From JAPUEK01 sp963815355 (GTDB lineage: Bacteria > Pseudomonadota > Alphaproteobacteria > Rhodobacterales > Rhodobacteraceae): a stretch of DNA of 64,000 bases. The notes under the pieces are model-generated. The model searched no databases and was not told the origin of the DNA. It worked only from the letters and a program-made list of their open reading frames with translations. Positions 25,191 to 34,341 of the stretch are shown one piece after another. The DNA lies in the NCBI GenBank assembly GCA_963815355.1, contig CAWFGJ010000002.1:62001-126000 (forward strand), read 5' to 3'. Each line of letters opens with the position of its first letter. The first letter of the stretch is position 1. The translations under genes and the position numbers were made by a program.

Positions 25191-26117
25191 CTAAAGCCCG
25201 ACCATTGCGCGAATATCCTGCGGGCTGGCACCTTCGGCGCGGTATTTCGACAAGGCGCGGGCGTCGTCGCGCTTGGCCAGTCGTTTGCCCTGACTGTCGC
25301 GGATCAGGCGGTGGTGGTTGTAGATGGGGGTAGGAAGGCCGAGAAGGCGTTGTAACAGAACATGAATTCTTGTCGCCTCGGACAGGTCGGCCCCGCGGAT
25401 GACATGGGTTATGCCCTGCAAGGCATCATCCAAAACCACGGACAAATGATAGGACGTGCCCATGTCGCGGCGGGCCACCACGAAATCACCGACCTCTGCC
25501 TCTATGCTTTGCGGGGTGAATTCGATCAGGCCGGGCTGTTCCGCCGGCCCTAAGCCGATTTCCCGGTATGAGGCAAAGCGGTGCCAGCCCCCATCCGGGC
25601 TGTCGATGCGGTGTTCAAAGACATTTGGGGCCAGGGAGAGGAGCGACGCCTCTAAGCGCAGGTTTGCGTCTTTGGGCCGTGGGTTGGCCTCGGGGAAGCA
25701 GCGTTCATAGGCCATCCGGCTGCGGCAGGTTCCGGGATAGATCAGGCCGTCTGGCCCCACTGGCAAAGCGGTGCCCTCTTGCGGGGCGGAGAGCGCGCCT
25801 TCGATGTCTTTCCGCGTGCAGGTGCAAGGATAAATCAGGCCGCGTAACCATAAGCTATCCAGCGCTTTTCCGTAGGCGGCCATGTTGTCTGACTGCCGCA
25901 TCGGCTCGGCATCCCACGACAGGCCCAGCCAGTGCAGATCGTCCTGCAACTGACGCTCAAACTCTGGTTTGCAGCGGTTGCGGTCAATGTCCTCGATCCG
26001 CAGCAAGAAACGGCCGCCCTCGGCGCGCGCCATGTCATGCGCGAGGAGGGCGGAATAGGCGTGGCCGAGATGCAGGGGGCCCGTGGGCGAAGGTGCAAAG
26101 CGGGTTACGAAAGCCAT
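25191..26117 (-). CDS. gluQ: Glutamyl-Q tRNA(Asp) synthetase
   Basis: 308 residues. This shortened GluRS lacks the anticodon-binding domain and attaches Glu to queuosine in tRNA(Asp). FAPSPTGPLHLGHAYSAL holds the HIGH motif (HLGH), KRLAKRDD is the KMSKS equivalent, and a zinc site is formed by CTCTRKD and the CRSRMAYERC segment. A full-length GltX would be about 460 residues. It overlaps the end of trmFO by 13 bp, grouping two tRNA modification genes. Confidence 0.93.
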   Translation of the reverse strand: MAFVTRFAPSPTGPLHLGHAYSALLAHDMARAEGGRFLLRIEDIDRNRCKPEFERQLQDDLHWLGLSWDAEPMRQSDNMAAYGKALDSLWLRGLIYPCTCTRKDIEGALSAPQEGTALPVGPDGLIYPGTCRSRMAYERCFPEANPRPKDANLRLEASLLSLAPNVFEHRIDSPDGGWHRFASYREIGLGPAEQPGLIEFTPQSIEAEVGDFVVARRDMGTSYHLSVVLDDALQGITHVIRGADLSEATRIHVLLQRLLGLPTPIYNHHRLIRDSQGKRLAKRDDARALSKYRAEGASPQDIRAMVGL

Positions 26118-27433
26118 GCCATAAAGGCCTCTTTGGCGCGGTCCGTATAGGCTTTGTAGCGGTCCTTGCGGCCCTTGCGGCCACCGCGCGCGTCAATCGG
26201 GGGGAACAGGCCGAAGTTGACGTTCATCGGCTGAAAGGTTTTCGCCTCGGCCCCGCCGGTGATGTGCGTGATCAGCGCGCCGGTGGCTGTGTCGGGGGGC
26301 GGCGGGGGCAGCGTCTCGCCCAGCAGTTCGGCCGCGGCCATCCGTCCGGCCAAAAGCCCCATCGCCGCGCTTTCGACATAGCCCTCAACCCCGGTGATCT
26401 GACCGGCAAAGCGGATGTTGGGGCGCGACTTCAGCCGCATCTGGTCATCCAAGAGCGTGGGTGAGTTGATGAATGTGTTGCGGTGGATGCCCCCAAGCCG
26501 GGCAAAGTTCGCATCCTGCAATCCGGGAATCATCTTGAAAACAGCGGTTTGCGCGCCGTATTTCATCTTCGTCTGAAAGCCGACGATGTTGTAAAGCGTG
26601 CCCAGTTTGTTGTCGCGGCGCAGTTGAACCACGGCATAGGGCTTCATCGGGTTGTGCGGGTTGGTCAGGCCGACTGGCTTCATCGGACCAAAGCGCAGCG
26701 TTTCGCGGCCGCGCTCGGCCATCACCTCAATCGGCAGGCAACCGTCAAAGTAGCCCGCCGTCTCGCCTTCGCGAAACTCGGTCTTTTCGGCGGCGAGAAG
26801 CGCGTCGATAAAGGCCTCATACTGGGCCTTGTCCATCGGGCAGTTCATGTAGGCGACTTGTTCTTCGACGGTTTCGCCCTTGTCGTAGCGGCTTTGCATC
26901 CATGCCACGGACATATCCACGCTGTCGGCGTAAACGATGGGGGCAATCGCATCAAAAAAGGCCAAGGCGTCGGCCCCGGTGGCCGCGCGGATGCTTTCGG
27001 CAAGGCTGCCAGAGGTCAGCGGCCCGGTCGCGACGATCCAGTGGCCAGAGGTCGGAAGTTCAGTAATCTCTTGTTCCGAGACGGAAATCAGCGGATGGGA
27101 CAGGATGCGTTCGGTGACGGCCGCAGCAAAGGGATCACGATCCACCGCCAAAGCACCACCTGCCGGCAAGCGGTGGCGCGCGGCCATTTCCATGATCAAA
27201 CCGCCCGCGGCGCGCATTTCCCAATGCAGCAGTCCCACGGCGTTTTGCTCATGATCGTCCGAGCGGAACGAGTTGGAGCAGACCATTTCCGCCAGATGCC
27301 CGGTGCGATGGGCAAAGGTGGCGACCTTGGGGCGCATCTCGTGGATAACCACGCGGATGCCGCGATTGGCGGCCTGCCATGCGGCTTCTGAGCCTGTCAT
27401 GCCGCCGCCGATGATGTGAAGTGTCTCTGTCAT
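26105..27433 (-). CDS. trmFO: Methylenetetrahydrofolate-tRNA-(uracil-5-)-methyltransferase TrmFO
   Basis: 442 residues from the ATG at 27433 (MTETLHIIGGGMTGSEAAWQ); an ATG three codons upstream (27442) is an alternative, and neither has a clear ribosome binding site. It forms m5U54 in tRNA with FAD and CH2-THF. The FAD-binding HIIGGGMTGSEA, the MVCSNSFRSDDHEQNAVGLL catalytic Cys region, and VGFQTKMKYGAQTAVFKMIPGL are family hallmarks. The gene precedes gluQ in the same transcript. Confidence 0.95.
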   Translation of the reverse strand: MTETLHIIGGGMTGSEAAWQAANRGIRVVIHEMRPKVATFAHRTGHLAEMVCSNSFRSDDHEQNAVGLLHWEMRAAGGLIMEMAARHRLPAGGALAVDRDPFAAAVTERILSHPLISVSEQEITELPTSGHWIVATGPLTSGSLAESIRAATGADALAFFDAIAPIVYADSVDMSVAWMQSRYDKGETVEEQVAYMNCPMDKAQYEAFIDALLAAEKTEFREGETAGYFDGCLPIEVMAERGRETLRFGPMKPVGLTNPHNPMKPYAVVQLRRDNKLGTLYNIVGFQTKMKYGAQTAVFKMIPGLQDANFARLGGIHRNTFINSPTLLDDQMRLKSRPNIRFAGQITGVEGYVESAAMGLLAGRMAAAELLGETLPPPPPDTATGALITHITGGAEAKTFQPMNVNFGLFPPIDARGGRKGRKDRYKAYTDRAKEAFMAWLS

Positions 27434-27512
27434 GACAGCCATTTAGGCGCTTTTGACAGGTTTGGGAAGGGAGCCGGAGCGCAGCGTGTGTTAAACGCCC
27501 CGGCCACCGGAT

Positions 27513-27890
27513 TTAGCGTTTATCAAGCGCCAGAGGGCCCGCGCCATGCGCAAAGACCATCAGGAAACCAGCCGCAATGCCGAAGTTCTTGAAGAACATG
27601 GTCATCTGCATCTGGTCAGCCGGTTGGAAGTGGTAAAGCAGCGCTGTCACCACACAAAATCCTGCGCCGAGCACGGCCAGAATCCGCGCCTGAAAGCCAA
27701 GGATCATCCCAAGACCCAGCAGGATCTCGAACAGGATTGCGGGCCAGGCGAGGAAGGCGGGCAGGCCGCCCGAGGTCAGATAGCCGGCAAAGCCCGCAAC
27801 GTCGCCAAGCTTGCCAAGCCCGGCCATCAAGAACAGCGCGCCCAAAAGAACACGGGCGGCGAGCGGGGCGTAGGCGGTTAGTTTCTGCAT
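27513..27890 (-). CDS. DoxX family membrane protein
   Basis: 125 residues from the ATG at 27890 (MQKLTAYAPLAARVLLGALF) with CAGGAA upstream. Four transmembrane segments at about residues 8-28, 45-65, 70-90 and 100-118 and the LMAGLGKLGD and FEILLGLGMILGFQ stretches match DoxX proteins. Members are quinone-linked or redox-associated inner membrane proteins of mostly unknown role. It is followed by unrelated genes on the same strand; function here is open. Confidence 0.85.
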   Translation of the reverse strand: MQKLTAYAPLAARVLLGALFLMAGLGKLGDVAGFAGYLTSGGLPAFLAWPAILFEILLGLGMILGFQARILAVLGAGFCVVTALLYHFQPADQMQMTMFFKNFGIAAGFLMVFAHGAGPLALDKR

Positions 27891-28022
27891 GTCTAAATTC
27901 CTGATTATGCTGAGTTTCGCATCTGCCGCGTCATGGGCAGCGACAGCGGTTGAATACCGCAACAGAGGGGGCCGCAGATACGGGCATGCGGGCGCGGCGG
28001 CCCTGCGAAAACGCACAGAAGT

Positions 28023-28343
28023 TCAGCTTTTCGGCGGCAGAGTTTTCGCACACGCATAGATGGCAGAGCGCTGCTGGGCGACAAACTCGGCGGGGGCAAG
28101 GGGAGCATAGCCAAGCGCCGCCGCCTTGTCGAAAAAGCCCTTGGCCGGCAGCCCTCTGGATAGCTTTCCTTCGCAAAGACAAGCTCTTAGGGGGGCATTC
28201 ATGGCGGCATCCTGTTCCATCAGCGCCTCAAGTGCCGCGGTCAGATCGCCCATACGCCAGCCCAGATCACGGGCCAGCGCGCCGTAGGTTATCGTCTTGC
28301 CTTGCGCGGCCAGCAGGGCCAGCCGCGCAATCAGCTCATTCAT
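28023..28343 (-). CDS. Conserved hypothetical protein with winged-helix-like N-terminus, overlapping gyrA
   Basis: 106 residues from an ATG at 28343 that overlaps the gyrA stop by 8 bp (ATGAATGA), so translation is likely coupled to gyrA. The first half, IARLALLAAQGKTITYGALARDLGWRMGDLTAALEALMEQ, reads like a winged helix of the type in alkyltransferase-like DNA-binding domains. Two Cys lie close together in RACLCEGKLSRGLPAKGFFDKAA. I do not recognise a named family, and no Cys-based alkyltransferase active site (PCHR) is present. Confidence 0.65.
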   Translation of the reverse strand: MNELIARLALLAAQGKTITYGALARDLGWRMGDLTAALEALMEQDAAMNAPLRACLCEGKLSRGLPAKGFFDKAAALGYAPLAPAEFVAQQRSAIYACAKTLPPKS

Positions 28344-31053
28344 CGCCCTGTTCGGCAACACGGGCGACCGAGACGACGAATTCGTCGGCCCCCACGTTGA
28401 AGACCTTGACGCCGCCTGCCGAGCGCGACCGGAACGAGATCTGCTCAACCGGAACACGGATGGATTGGCCGGTCGAGGTGGCCAGCATGATCTGGTCGCT
28501 TTGGTCCACCGGGAACGAGGCCACAAGCCGCCCGCCGCGCATCGCACCGTCCATCGCTTTCACACCCATGCCGCCGCGTCCGCGCACCGGGTAGCCGTGG
28601 CTGGACGACAGCTTACCGCTGCCCGAGGCGGTGATGGTCAGGATAAGATCCTCTGCCGCGGCCATTTCGCTATAGCGCTCGGCGGACAACTGGCCTGCAT
28701 CGCCTGCTTCGTCCTCGTCATCGGTTTCCGTCTCTTCTTCAAGCGCGCCCGCGACAAGGCGGCGTTGCTTGAGGTAGGCCGCACGTTCGTCTGGCGTGGC
28801 CTCAAAGTGGCGAATGACCGCCATGGAGACGACCGTATCGCCTTCGGCCAAGCGAATCCCGCGCACCCCGGTCGAGCCGCGCGATTTGAACACGCGGATG
28901 TCGGTGGTCGAGAAGCGGATCGCCCGGCCAAGCGCGGTGACCAGCATCACATCGTCGTTTTCATCGGCAATCGCCGCGTTCACCAGCGTGACACCCTCGG
29001 GCAGATTCATCGCGATCTTGCCGTTGCGTTTGACGTTGGTGAAATCGGACAGATCGTTCTGGCGCACATCCCCGTCCGAGGTGGCGAAGACGATTTGCAG
29101 GGTTTCCCATTCTTCTTCAGGCACATCCACCGGCATCAGGGCCGCAATCGACACGCCTTGGGTGATCGGCAGGATGTTGACCATCGCCTTGCCTTTGGCG
29201 GTGCGACCCGCCAGCGGCAAGCGCCAAGTCTTCAGCTTGTAGACCATGCCGTCGGTCGTGAAGAACAGCAGATTGGTGTGGGTATTGACGACGAACAGGG
29301 TGGTGACGACATCGTCTTCTTTGGTGGCCATCGAGGACAGGCCCTTGCCGCCCCGGTTCTGCTGGCGGAATTCGACCAGCGGCGTGCGCTTGATATAGCC
29401 GCCGGAGGTGATGGTCACGACCATGTCCTCGCGCTCGATCAGGTCTTCGTCGTCCATGTCGCCGGCCCAGTCGACGATCTCGGTGCGGCGCGGCTTGGCG
29501 AAAAGGGTTTTCACCTCGCGCAGCTCATCCGAAATGATCGACATGATCCGTTCACGCGAGCCAAGGATTTCAAGGAAGTCCTTGATCTTGCCTGCCAGTT
29601 CTTCCAGCTCGTCGGTGACTTCCTTGACGCCAAGGGCGGTCAGGCGTTGCAGACGCAGCTCCAGAATGGCGCGGGCCTGAATTTCCGACAGGTTGTAGGT
29701 GCCGTCTTCGTTGACGGTATGGCTGGGGTCGTCGATCAGCCGGATATAGTCGGCAATCTCATGGGCGGGCCAGCGACGGGTCATCAGCTTTTCGCGCGCC
29801 TCGGCCGCGTCGGCAGAGGCGCGGATGGTGCGAACCACCTCATCGACGTTGGAAACGGCCACAGCCAGACCGCACAGGATATGGCTGCGTTCACGGGCTT
29901 TGCGCAGTTCATACGCGGTGCGGCGGGCGACCACCTCTTCGCGGAAGGTGATGAAATGCGTAAGGAAATCGCGCAGCGTCAGTTGTTCGGGCCGACCGCC
30001 GTTCAGCGCCAGCATGTTGCAGCCGAACGAGGTTTGCATCGGCGTAAAGCGGTAAAGCTGGTTTAGCACCACATCCGCCGTCGCATCGCGCTTCAACTCG
30101 ATCACCACGCGCACGCCGATCCGGTCGCTTTCGTCGGCAACGCCAGAGATGCCTTCCAGCTTCTTGTCGCGCACCAGTTCGGCGATTTTTTCGATCATCG
30201 AGGCTTTGTTGACCTGATAGGGCACTTCGTCGATGATGATGGCATAGCGATCCTTACGGATTTCTTCGATATGCGTCCGCGAGCGGATGATGACCGAACC
30301 GCGGCCTTCCAGATAGGCCTTGCGCGCGCCCGCCCGGCCCAGAATCGTGGCCCCCGTGGGAAAGTCCGGGGCGGGAATAAACTCCATCAAGGCTTCGGTG
30401 CTGAGGTCAGGATTTTCGATCAGCGCAAGCGTGCCGTCGATGACTTCCCCCAGATTGTGGGGCGGAATATTGGTCGCCATACCCACGGCGATGCCGCCAG
30501 CGCCATTGACCAGCATGTTCGGGAAACGGGCCGGAAGAACCTTTGGTTCTTTGTCCTTGCCGTCATAATTGTCTTGGAAATCAACGGTGTCTTTGTCGAT
30601 ATCGGCCAGAAGGAACGCGGCGGTCTTGTCCATCCGCACTTCGGTATAGCGCATCGCGGCAGCCGCATCGCCGTCCATCGAGCCGAAGTTACCCTGACCG
30701 TCCAAAAGCGGCAGGCTCATCGAAAAAGGCTGGGCCATGCGCACAAGGGCGTCATAGATCGCGCTGTCACCGTGGGGGTGAAATTTACCCATCGTGTCGC
30801 CGACGGCGCGGGCGGATTTGCGGTAGGATTTGTCATGCGTGTTGCCGCCCTCATGCATCGCGTAAAGGATGCGGCGGTGGACGGGCTTGAGGCCGTCGCG
30901 CAGGTCAGGAATGGCGCGCGACACGATCACGCTCATCGCGTAATCGAGGTAGGCGGTCTTCATCTCGGCGGCGATGTCGATCTGCTGGCCGTGATAGACC
31001 GGGCGTTCCGGCTTTTCGTCTTTGGTATCAGTGGTTTCGGGGGTGTCGCTCAC
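28336..31053 (-). CDS. gyrA: DNA gyrase subunit A
   Basis: 905 residues from a GTG start at 31053. With GyrB it introduces negative supercoils. The breakage-reunion domain includes YAMSVIVSRAIPDLRDGLKPVHRRILYAM, the quinolone region GKFHPHGDSAIYDALVRMAQ with Ser and Asp at the two classic resistance positions (wild type), and the catalytic Tyr in AAAMRYTEVRM. Six beta-propeller repeats of the C-terminal domain follow, with the GyrA box QNRGGKG near residue 570. An acidic insert (EEETETDDEDEAGD) lies near residue 780. Confidence 0.97.
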   Translation of the reverse strand: MSDTPETTDTKDEKPERPVYHGQQIDIAAEMKTAYLDYAMSVIVSRAIPDLRDGLKPVHRRILYAMHEGGNTHDKSYRKSARAVGDTMGKFHPHGDSAIYDALVRMAQPFSMSLPLLDGQGNFGSMDGDAAAAMRYTEVRMDKTAAFLLADIDKDTVDFQDNYDGKDKEPKVLPARFPNMLVNGAGGIAVGMATNIPPHNLGEVIDGTLALIENPDLSTEALMEFIPAPDFPTGATILGRAGARKAYLEGRGSVIIRSRTHIEEIRKDRYAIIIDEVPYQVNKASMIEKIAELVRDKKLEGISGVADESDRIGVRVVIELKRDATADVVLNQLYRFTPMQTSFGCNMLALNGGRPEQLTLRDFLTHFITFREEVVARRTAYELRKARERSHILCGLAVAVSNVDEVVRTIRASADAAEAREKLMTRRWPAHEIADYIRLIDDPSHTVNEDGTYNLSEIQARAILELRLQRLTALGVKEVTDELEELAGKIKDFLEILGSRERIMSIISDELREVKTLFAKPRRTEIVDWAGDMDDEDLIEREDMVVTITSGGYIKRTPLVEFRQQNRGGKGLSSMATKEDDVVTTLFVVNTHTNLLFFTTDGMVYKLKTWRLPLAGRTAKGKAMVNILPITQGVSIAALMPVDVPEEEWETLQIVFATSDGDVRQNDLSDFTNVKRNGKIAMNLPEGVTLVNAAIADENDDVMLVTALGRAIRFSTTDIRVFKSRGSTGVRGIRLAEGDTVVSMAVIRHFEATPDERAAYLKQRRLVAGALEEETETDDEDEAGDAGQLSAERYSEMAAAEDLILTITASGSGKLSSSHGYPVRGRGGMGVKAMDGAMRGGRLVASFPVDQSDQIMLATSTGQSIRVPVEQISFRSRSAGGVKVFNVGADEFVVSVARVAEQGDE

Positions 31054-31245
31054 GGGGGAGGGCCTTCCGGTCGAGGATACAAGATTTTGTTAGCCAGACC
31101 TTACACCATGCCACCCGTGGGGTGCAATGGCAGGCGGGCGTTGCGCTTGGCAGCCAGCACAGGTGAGTGACAACACACTGTTATTATTGAAAAATAAATC
31201 TATTGGCGCATGATGGTCGGACAAGAACAAACCATGGAGGCAGTG

Positions 31246-31515
31246 ATGGCACATTCTGAGACCACGCGGATGCTTAAGGGGTATGGGCTGACCACGGCAG
31301 AGTTTTTCTATCGGATGCCGGATTATCGTAATGTTCTCAATAGCTTCATCTGGCAGGACTATGACCTGTTCCCCGACTACCCCGAGCTTTTCCGCTTTAT
31401 TGAGTTCTGGCACGAAAAGATCGAGGCACCGCTGCATTCGGTGCGGTTTGCGCACCGCAAGCTGATTGGGCCGGGGCAATGGCGCAATGTGGTGCAGGAG
31501 TTGACGCTGCACTGA
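31246..31515 (+). CDS. usg: Usg family protein
   Basis: 89 residues from the ATG at 31246 with GGAGG 5 bp upstream; an extended frame from 31210 ignores that site. It matches the Usg family, first named for the gene upstream of trpF in Caulobacter: TRMLKGYGLTTAEFFYRMPDYR, then WQDYDLFPDYPELFRFIEFW and a basic C-terminus. The biochemical function is unknown. It is divergent from gyrA and convergent with the ornithine cyclodeaminase gene. Confidence 0.85.
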   Translation: MAHSETTRMLKGYGLTTAEFFYRMPDYRNVLNSFIWQDYDLFPDYPELFRFIEFWHEKIEAPLHSVRFAHRKLIGPGQWRNVVQELTLH

Positions 31516-31534
31516 AACCGGGGATTTGGCGCGT

Positions 31535-31567
31535 CTTGCGGCGATCTTCTTTCGATCTTCCTTGCGT
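31535..31567. repeat. Second locus of the 11-bp repeat family (three units)
   Basis: CTTGCGGCGAT (31535-31545), CTTCTTTCGAT (31546-31556) and CTTCCTTGCGT (31557-31567) repeat the period and order of the array after miaA; the first unit is identical and the second differs by one base. As there, it lies just past gene ends, between convergent usg and the cyclodeaminase gene. Confidence 0.75.
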
Positions 31568-31587
31568 CTTGCCTTATGGCAAGACGC
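31564..31587. terminator. Hairpin between convergent genes
   Basis: GCGTCTTGCC (31564-31573) and GGCAAGACGC (31578-31587) form a perfect 10-bp stem with a TTAT loop. It can serve both strands as a terminator although no T-run follows. Its left arm is built from the third 11-bp unit. Confidence 0.65.
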
Positions 31588-31601
31588 GGGGCCCGCCTGA
31601 A

Positions 31602-32645
31602 TCAGGCGGCGCGCAGCAACATGCCGAACAGATCGCGCGGCTCATCAGGGTCTGCGATCATGTCGAGGTTCACGAAAAACCCGGTGTCGGCAAGACGTGA
31701 GCGGACATAGCGCAGGGCCGAGAAATCTTCGACCGCAAAGCCCACGGAATCAAACAGGGTCACTTCGCGCGGGTCGCGGCGGCCCGGCACCTGCCCGTTG
31801 ATCACCTGCCAAAGTTCCGTGACGGGGTGGTCGGGGGCAAGCTGCTGAATCTCGCCCTCTATCCGGGTTTGTTCGGGGTATTCGACAAAGATGGATGAGC
31901 GCAGCAGGATGTCCTTGTGCAACTCGGTCTTGCCGGGGCAATCGCCGCCCACGCCGTTGATGTGCACGCCCGCGCCGACCATGTTGTCGGTCAGGATCGT
32001 GGCGTATTGTTTGTCGGCGGTGACGGTGGTGATGATCTGCGCGCCAAGGATCGCGTCCTCGGCCGTGGTGCAGGACACAACGCGCAGGCCCATTCCGGCA
32101 AGGTTGCGGGCGCATTTGGCGGTGGCGACCGGGTCAATGTCGTAAAGGCGGATTTCGCGGATGCCGCAGACCGCCTTGAAGGCGAGCGCCTGAAACTCGG
32201 CCTGCGCCCCATTGCCGATCAGCGCCATGGTGGTGGCGTCTTTGGGGGCCAGCCATTTTGCTGCCATCGCCGAGGTGGCCGCGGTGCGCAATGCGGTCAG
32301 AATGGTCATTTCCGACAGCAAAAGCGGATAGCCCGTGGCCACATCGGCCAAAAGCCCAAAGGCAGTGACGGTTTGCAACCCGCGCTTGGTATTGGACGGG
32401 TGGCCGTTCACATATTTGAACCCGTAGGTTTCCCCGTCGGATGTTGGCATCAGTTCGATCACGCCGACATCGGAATGGCTGGCCACGCGCGGGGTTTTGT
32501 CGAACAGCGGCCAGCGACGGAAATCGGCCTCTATCTCGGCGGCAAGGTCGGTCAGCACCCGTTCAAGCCCCAGATGGAGGACCAGTTTCATCATGTTTTC
32601 GACCGAGACGAAGGGCACAAAGGCCTGATGCGACGGGGTGATCAT
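31602..32645 (-). CDS. ocd: Ornithine cyclodeaminase
   Basis: 347 residues from the ATG at 32645, which overlaps the stop of the preceding small ORF by 4 bp. It deaminates and cyclises L-ornithine to L-proline with bound NAD. The mu-crystallin/OCD fold is evident: NAD-binding MALIGNGAQAEFQALAF, the substrate segment EMTILTALRTAATSA, and VGGDCPGKTELHKDILLRS. The N-terminal SDVGVIELMPTSDGETYGFKYVNGHP stretch is typical of true OCDs. Downstream of arginase it completes arginine to ornithine to proline. Confidence 0.93.
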   Translation of the reverse strand: MITPSHQAFVPFVSVENMMKLVLHLGLERVLTDLAAEIEADFRRWPLFDKTPRVASHSDVGVIELMPTSDGETYGFKYVNGHPSNTKRGLQTVTAFGLLADVATGYPLLLSEMTILTALRTAATSAMAAKWLAPKDATTMALIGNGAQAEFQALAFKAVCGIREIRLYDIDPVATAKCARNLAGMGLRVVSCTTAEDAILGAQIITTVTADKQYATILTDNMVGAGVHINGVGGDCPGKTELHKDILLRSSIFVEYPEQTRIEGEIQQLAPDHPVTELWQVINGQVPGRRDPREVTLFDSVGFAVEDFSALRYVRSRLADTGFFVNLDMIADPDEPRDLFGMLLRAA

Positions 32646-32851
32646 TTGGCGTCCTCGATGGGGCGGGGGGTTAGGCGGGTGCCCGCGATCCTGAAGCGGA
32701 CCGGGCCGCCGGCGCGCCCGATCAGGGGCAGGGCCAGCGGGACCAAGCGCAAAAGCGCGCCCGGCCAGTTGCGGTTGTCGGGGTTGGAAACGGGCCGGTG
32801 CGGGCGGATCATCGCCACCGCTTCCGGGGCCTGTCGCGGGTTGCGGCGCAT
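32642..32851 (-). CDS. Small ORF embedded between arginase and ornithine cyclodeaminase (69 aa)
   Basis: 69 residues. Its ATG overlaps the arginase stop (TGATG) and its stop overlaps the cyclodeaminase start (ATGA), so all three read as one coupled string. The protein is basic and Pro-rich with a short hydrophobic centre (WPGALLRLVPLALPLIG). I recognise no domain. The tight overlaps argue for a real translated ORF, either as a product or simply to carry ribosomes to ocd; no independent ribosome binding site is obvious. Confidence 0.55.
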   Translation of the reverse strand: MRRNPRQAPEAVAMIRPHRPVSNPDNRNWPGALLRLVPLALPLIGRAGGPVRFRIAGTRLTPRPIEDAK

Positions 32852-33774
32852 CAATAGCTCCGTGTCGGGCGGTCAAAGACCTTGCGACCCATCAGCGAGC
32901 CGACAAGTTCCACCATCAATTTCGCCGTGCGACCGCGCTCGTCGAGAAAGGGGTTCAACTCTACCAGATCCAAAGAGGTGACCAGCCCGCTTTCGTGCAG
33001 CAACTCCATCACCAGATGCGCCTCGCGAAAGGTGGTGCCGCCGGGCACGGTGGTGCCCACGGCAGGTGCGATCGACGGGTCAAGGAAGTCCACGTCAAGC
33101 GAGACGTGCAGCATCCCCTGCTCGGCGCGCACCCGGTCCAGAAATTCGCGCAACGGGGCGACGATGCCGCGCTCATCCAGCACGCGCATATCATTGATGG
33201 CGATGTCGTGCTTCAGAAGGGCGGCGTGCTCGGCAGGGTCAACCGAACGGATGCCGTAAAGGCAGATGCGTTCAGCCGGGATCGGGGCGGGGAAGGGGGG
33301 GAAGGTCTCAAAGCCGTCGCGCCCGGCGATATAGGCGACCGGCGTGCCGTGCAGATTGCCCGAGGTGGTGGTCATCGGGGTGTGGAAATCAGAATGGGCA
33401 TCCAGCCAGAGCAGGAACAAGGGGCGCGCCGCCCGCTCGGCAAAGGCCGCAGCCCCCGCGACAGAGCCAAGTGCGAGCGAGTGATCGCCCCCCAGCACAA
33501 TCGGCAACCCGCCTTGGCTCAGCGCCTCATCCACCTTGTCGGCCAGCACCTCGGTCCAGCCAAGAACCTCGGCAAGATCATGAACGGCCGGATTGGCGCA
33601 GGCGACGGGGGCCAGCGGGGGCAGGGCCATGTCACCCCAGTCTTCAACCCCGTGCCCCAGATCCCGGATTGCCGCGGCCAACCCTGCGACGCGGTAGGCG
33701 GTCGGCCCCATGACGCAACCGGCGCGACGCTGGCCTTCGTCAATCGGGGCGCCGATCAGAATGGTGTGGGGCAT
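32851..33774 (-). CDS. rocF: Arginase
   Basis: 307 residues from the ATG at 33774 with AAGGAGTC upstream. It hydrolyses arginine to ornithine and urea using two Mn ions. The ligands sit in GGDHSLALGSV, DAHSDFHTP (the DAH-D motif) and SLDVDFLDPS, and the C-terminal SLDLVELNPFLDERGRTA segment is typical. It heads the rocF-small ORF-ocd unit and is divergent from an Lrp/AsnC-type regulator, a common arrangement for arginine catabolism. Confidence 0.95.
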   Translation of the reverse strand: MPHTILIGAPIDEGQRRAGCVMGPTAYRVAGLAAAIRDLGHGVEDWGDMALPPLAPVACANPAVHDLAEVLGWTEVLADKVDEALSQGGLPIVLGGDHSLALGSVAGAAAFAERAARPLFLLWLDAHSDFHTPMTTTSGNLHGTPVAYIAGRDGFETFPPFPAPIPAERICLYGIRSVDPAEHAALLKHDIAINDMRVLDERGIVAPLREFLDRVRAEQGMLHVSLDVDFLDPSIAPAVGTTVPGGTTFREAHLVMELLHESGLVTSLDLVELNPFLDERGRTAKLMVELVGSLMGRKVFDRPTRSY

Positions 33775-33880
33775 GGCAGACTCCTTTTCGCCAAGTTGTT
33801 TCCGTGTTGCGGCGAATCCTATCCTCATTTAGGGCATTTTGCGAAAAGCTTTGCGCGGATCGGTAAGGGAGTTGATCACT

Positions 33881-34312
33881 ATGGACGACATGGACCAACG
33901 GCTGATCGCAGAACTGCGCCGCGACGGCCGCGCAGCGCTGTCGGAACTTGCGGACCGGCTGGGTCTGTCGCGTGCCACGGTGCGCGCCCGGATGGAGCGG
34001 CTGACCGCGCGGGGCGAGATCGCCGGGTTCACCGTGCTGACCCGCTCGGACGTGACCGCCTCACCGGTTCAGGGCCTGATGATGATCGGCATCGAGGGGC
34101 GGGGCGGGGAAAAGGTGATGGCGCGGCTGACGGGTATTCCGGCCGTGACGGCGGTGCATTCGACCAATGGGAAGTGGGATCTGATCGCCGAACTGGCCAC
34201 ACAGACGCTGCTGGAACTGGACGAGGTGATCCACCGTATCCGCAACATAGAAGGGGTCATGACCTCTGAAACCAACCTGTTGCTGTCTACCCGCAAAGCG
34301 ATGCGGCGCTAA
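33881..34312 (+). CDS. Lrp/AsnC family transcriptional regulator
   Basis: 143 residues from the ATG at 33881 (MDDMDQRLIAELRRDGRAAL), with AGGGAG 9 bp upstream; the frame is open from 33839. The N-terminal winged helix (LSELADRLGLSRATVRARMERL) is followed by the ligand-binding RAM domain (ITAVHSTNGKWDLIAELAT-type region). It is transcribed divergently from rocF, 106 bp apart, so it probably senses arginine, ornithine or another amino acid and activates the rocF-ocd unit. The effector is inferred from position only. Confidence 0.9.
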   Translation: MDDMDQRLIAELRRDGRAALSELADRLGLSRATVRARMERLTARGEIAGFTVLTRSDVTASPVQGLMMIGIEGRGGEKVMARLTGIPAVTAVHSTNGKWDLIAELATQTLLELDEVIHRIRNIEGVMTSETNLLLSTRKAMRR

Positions 34313-34341
34313 TCCTGCGCCGCGGCGTGGACGCACGCGAC

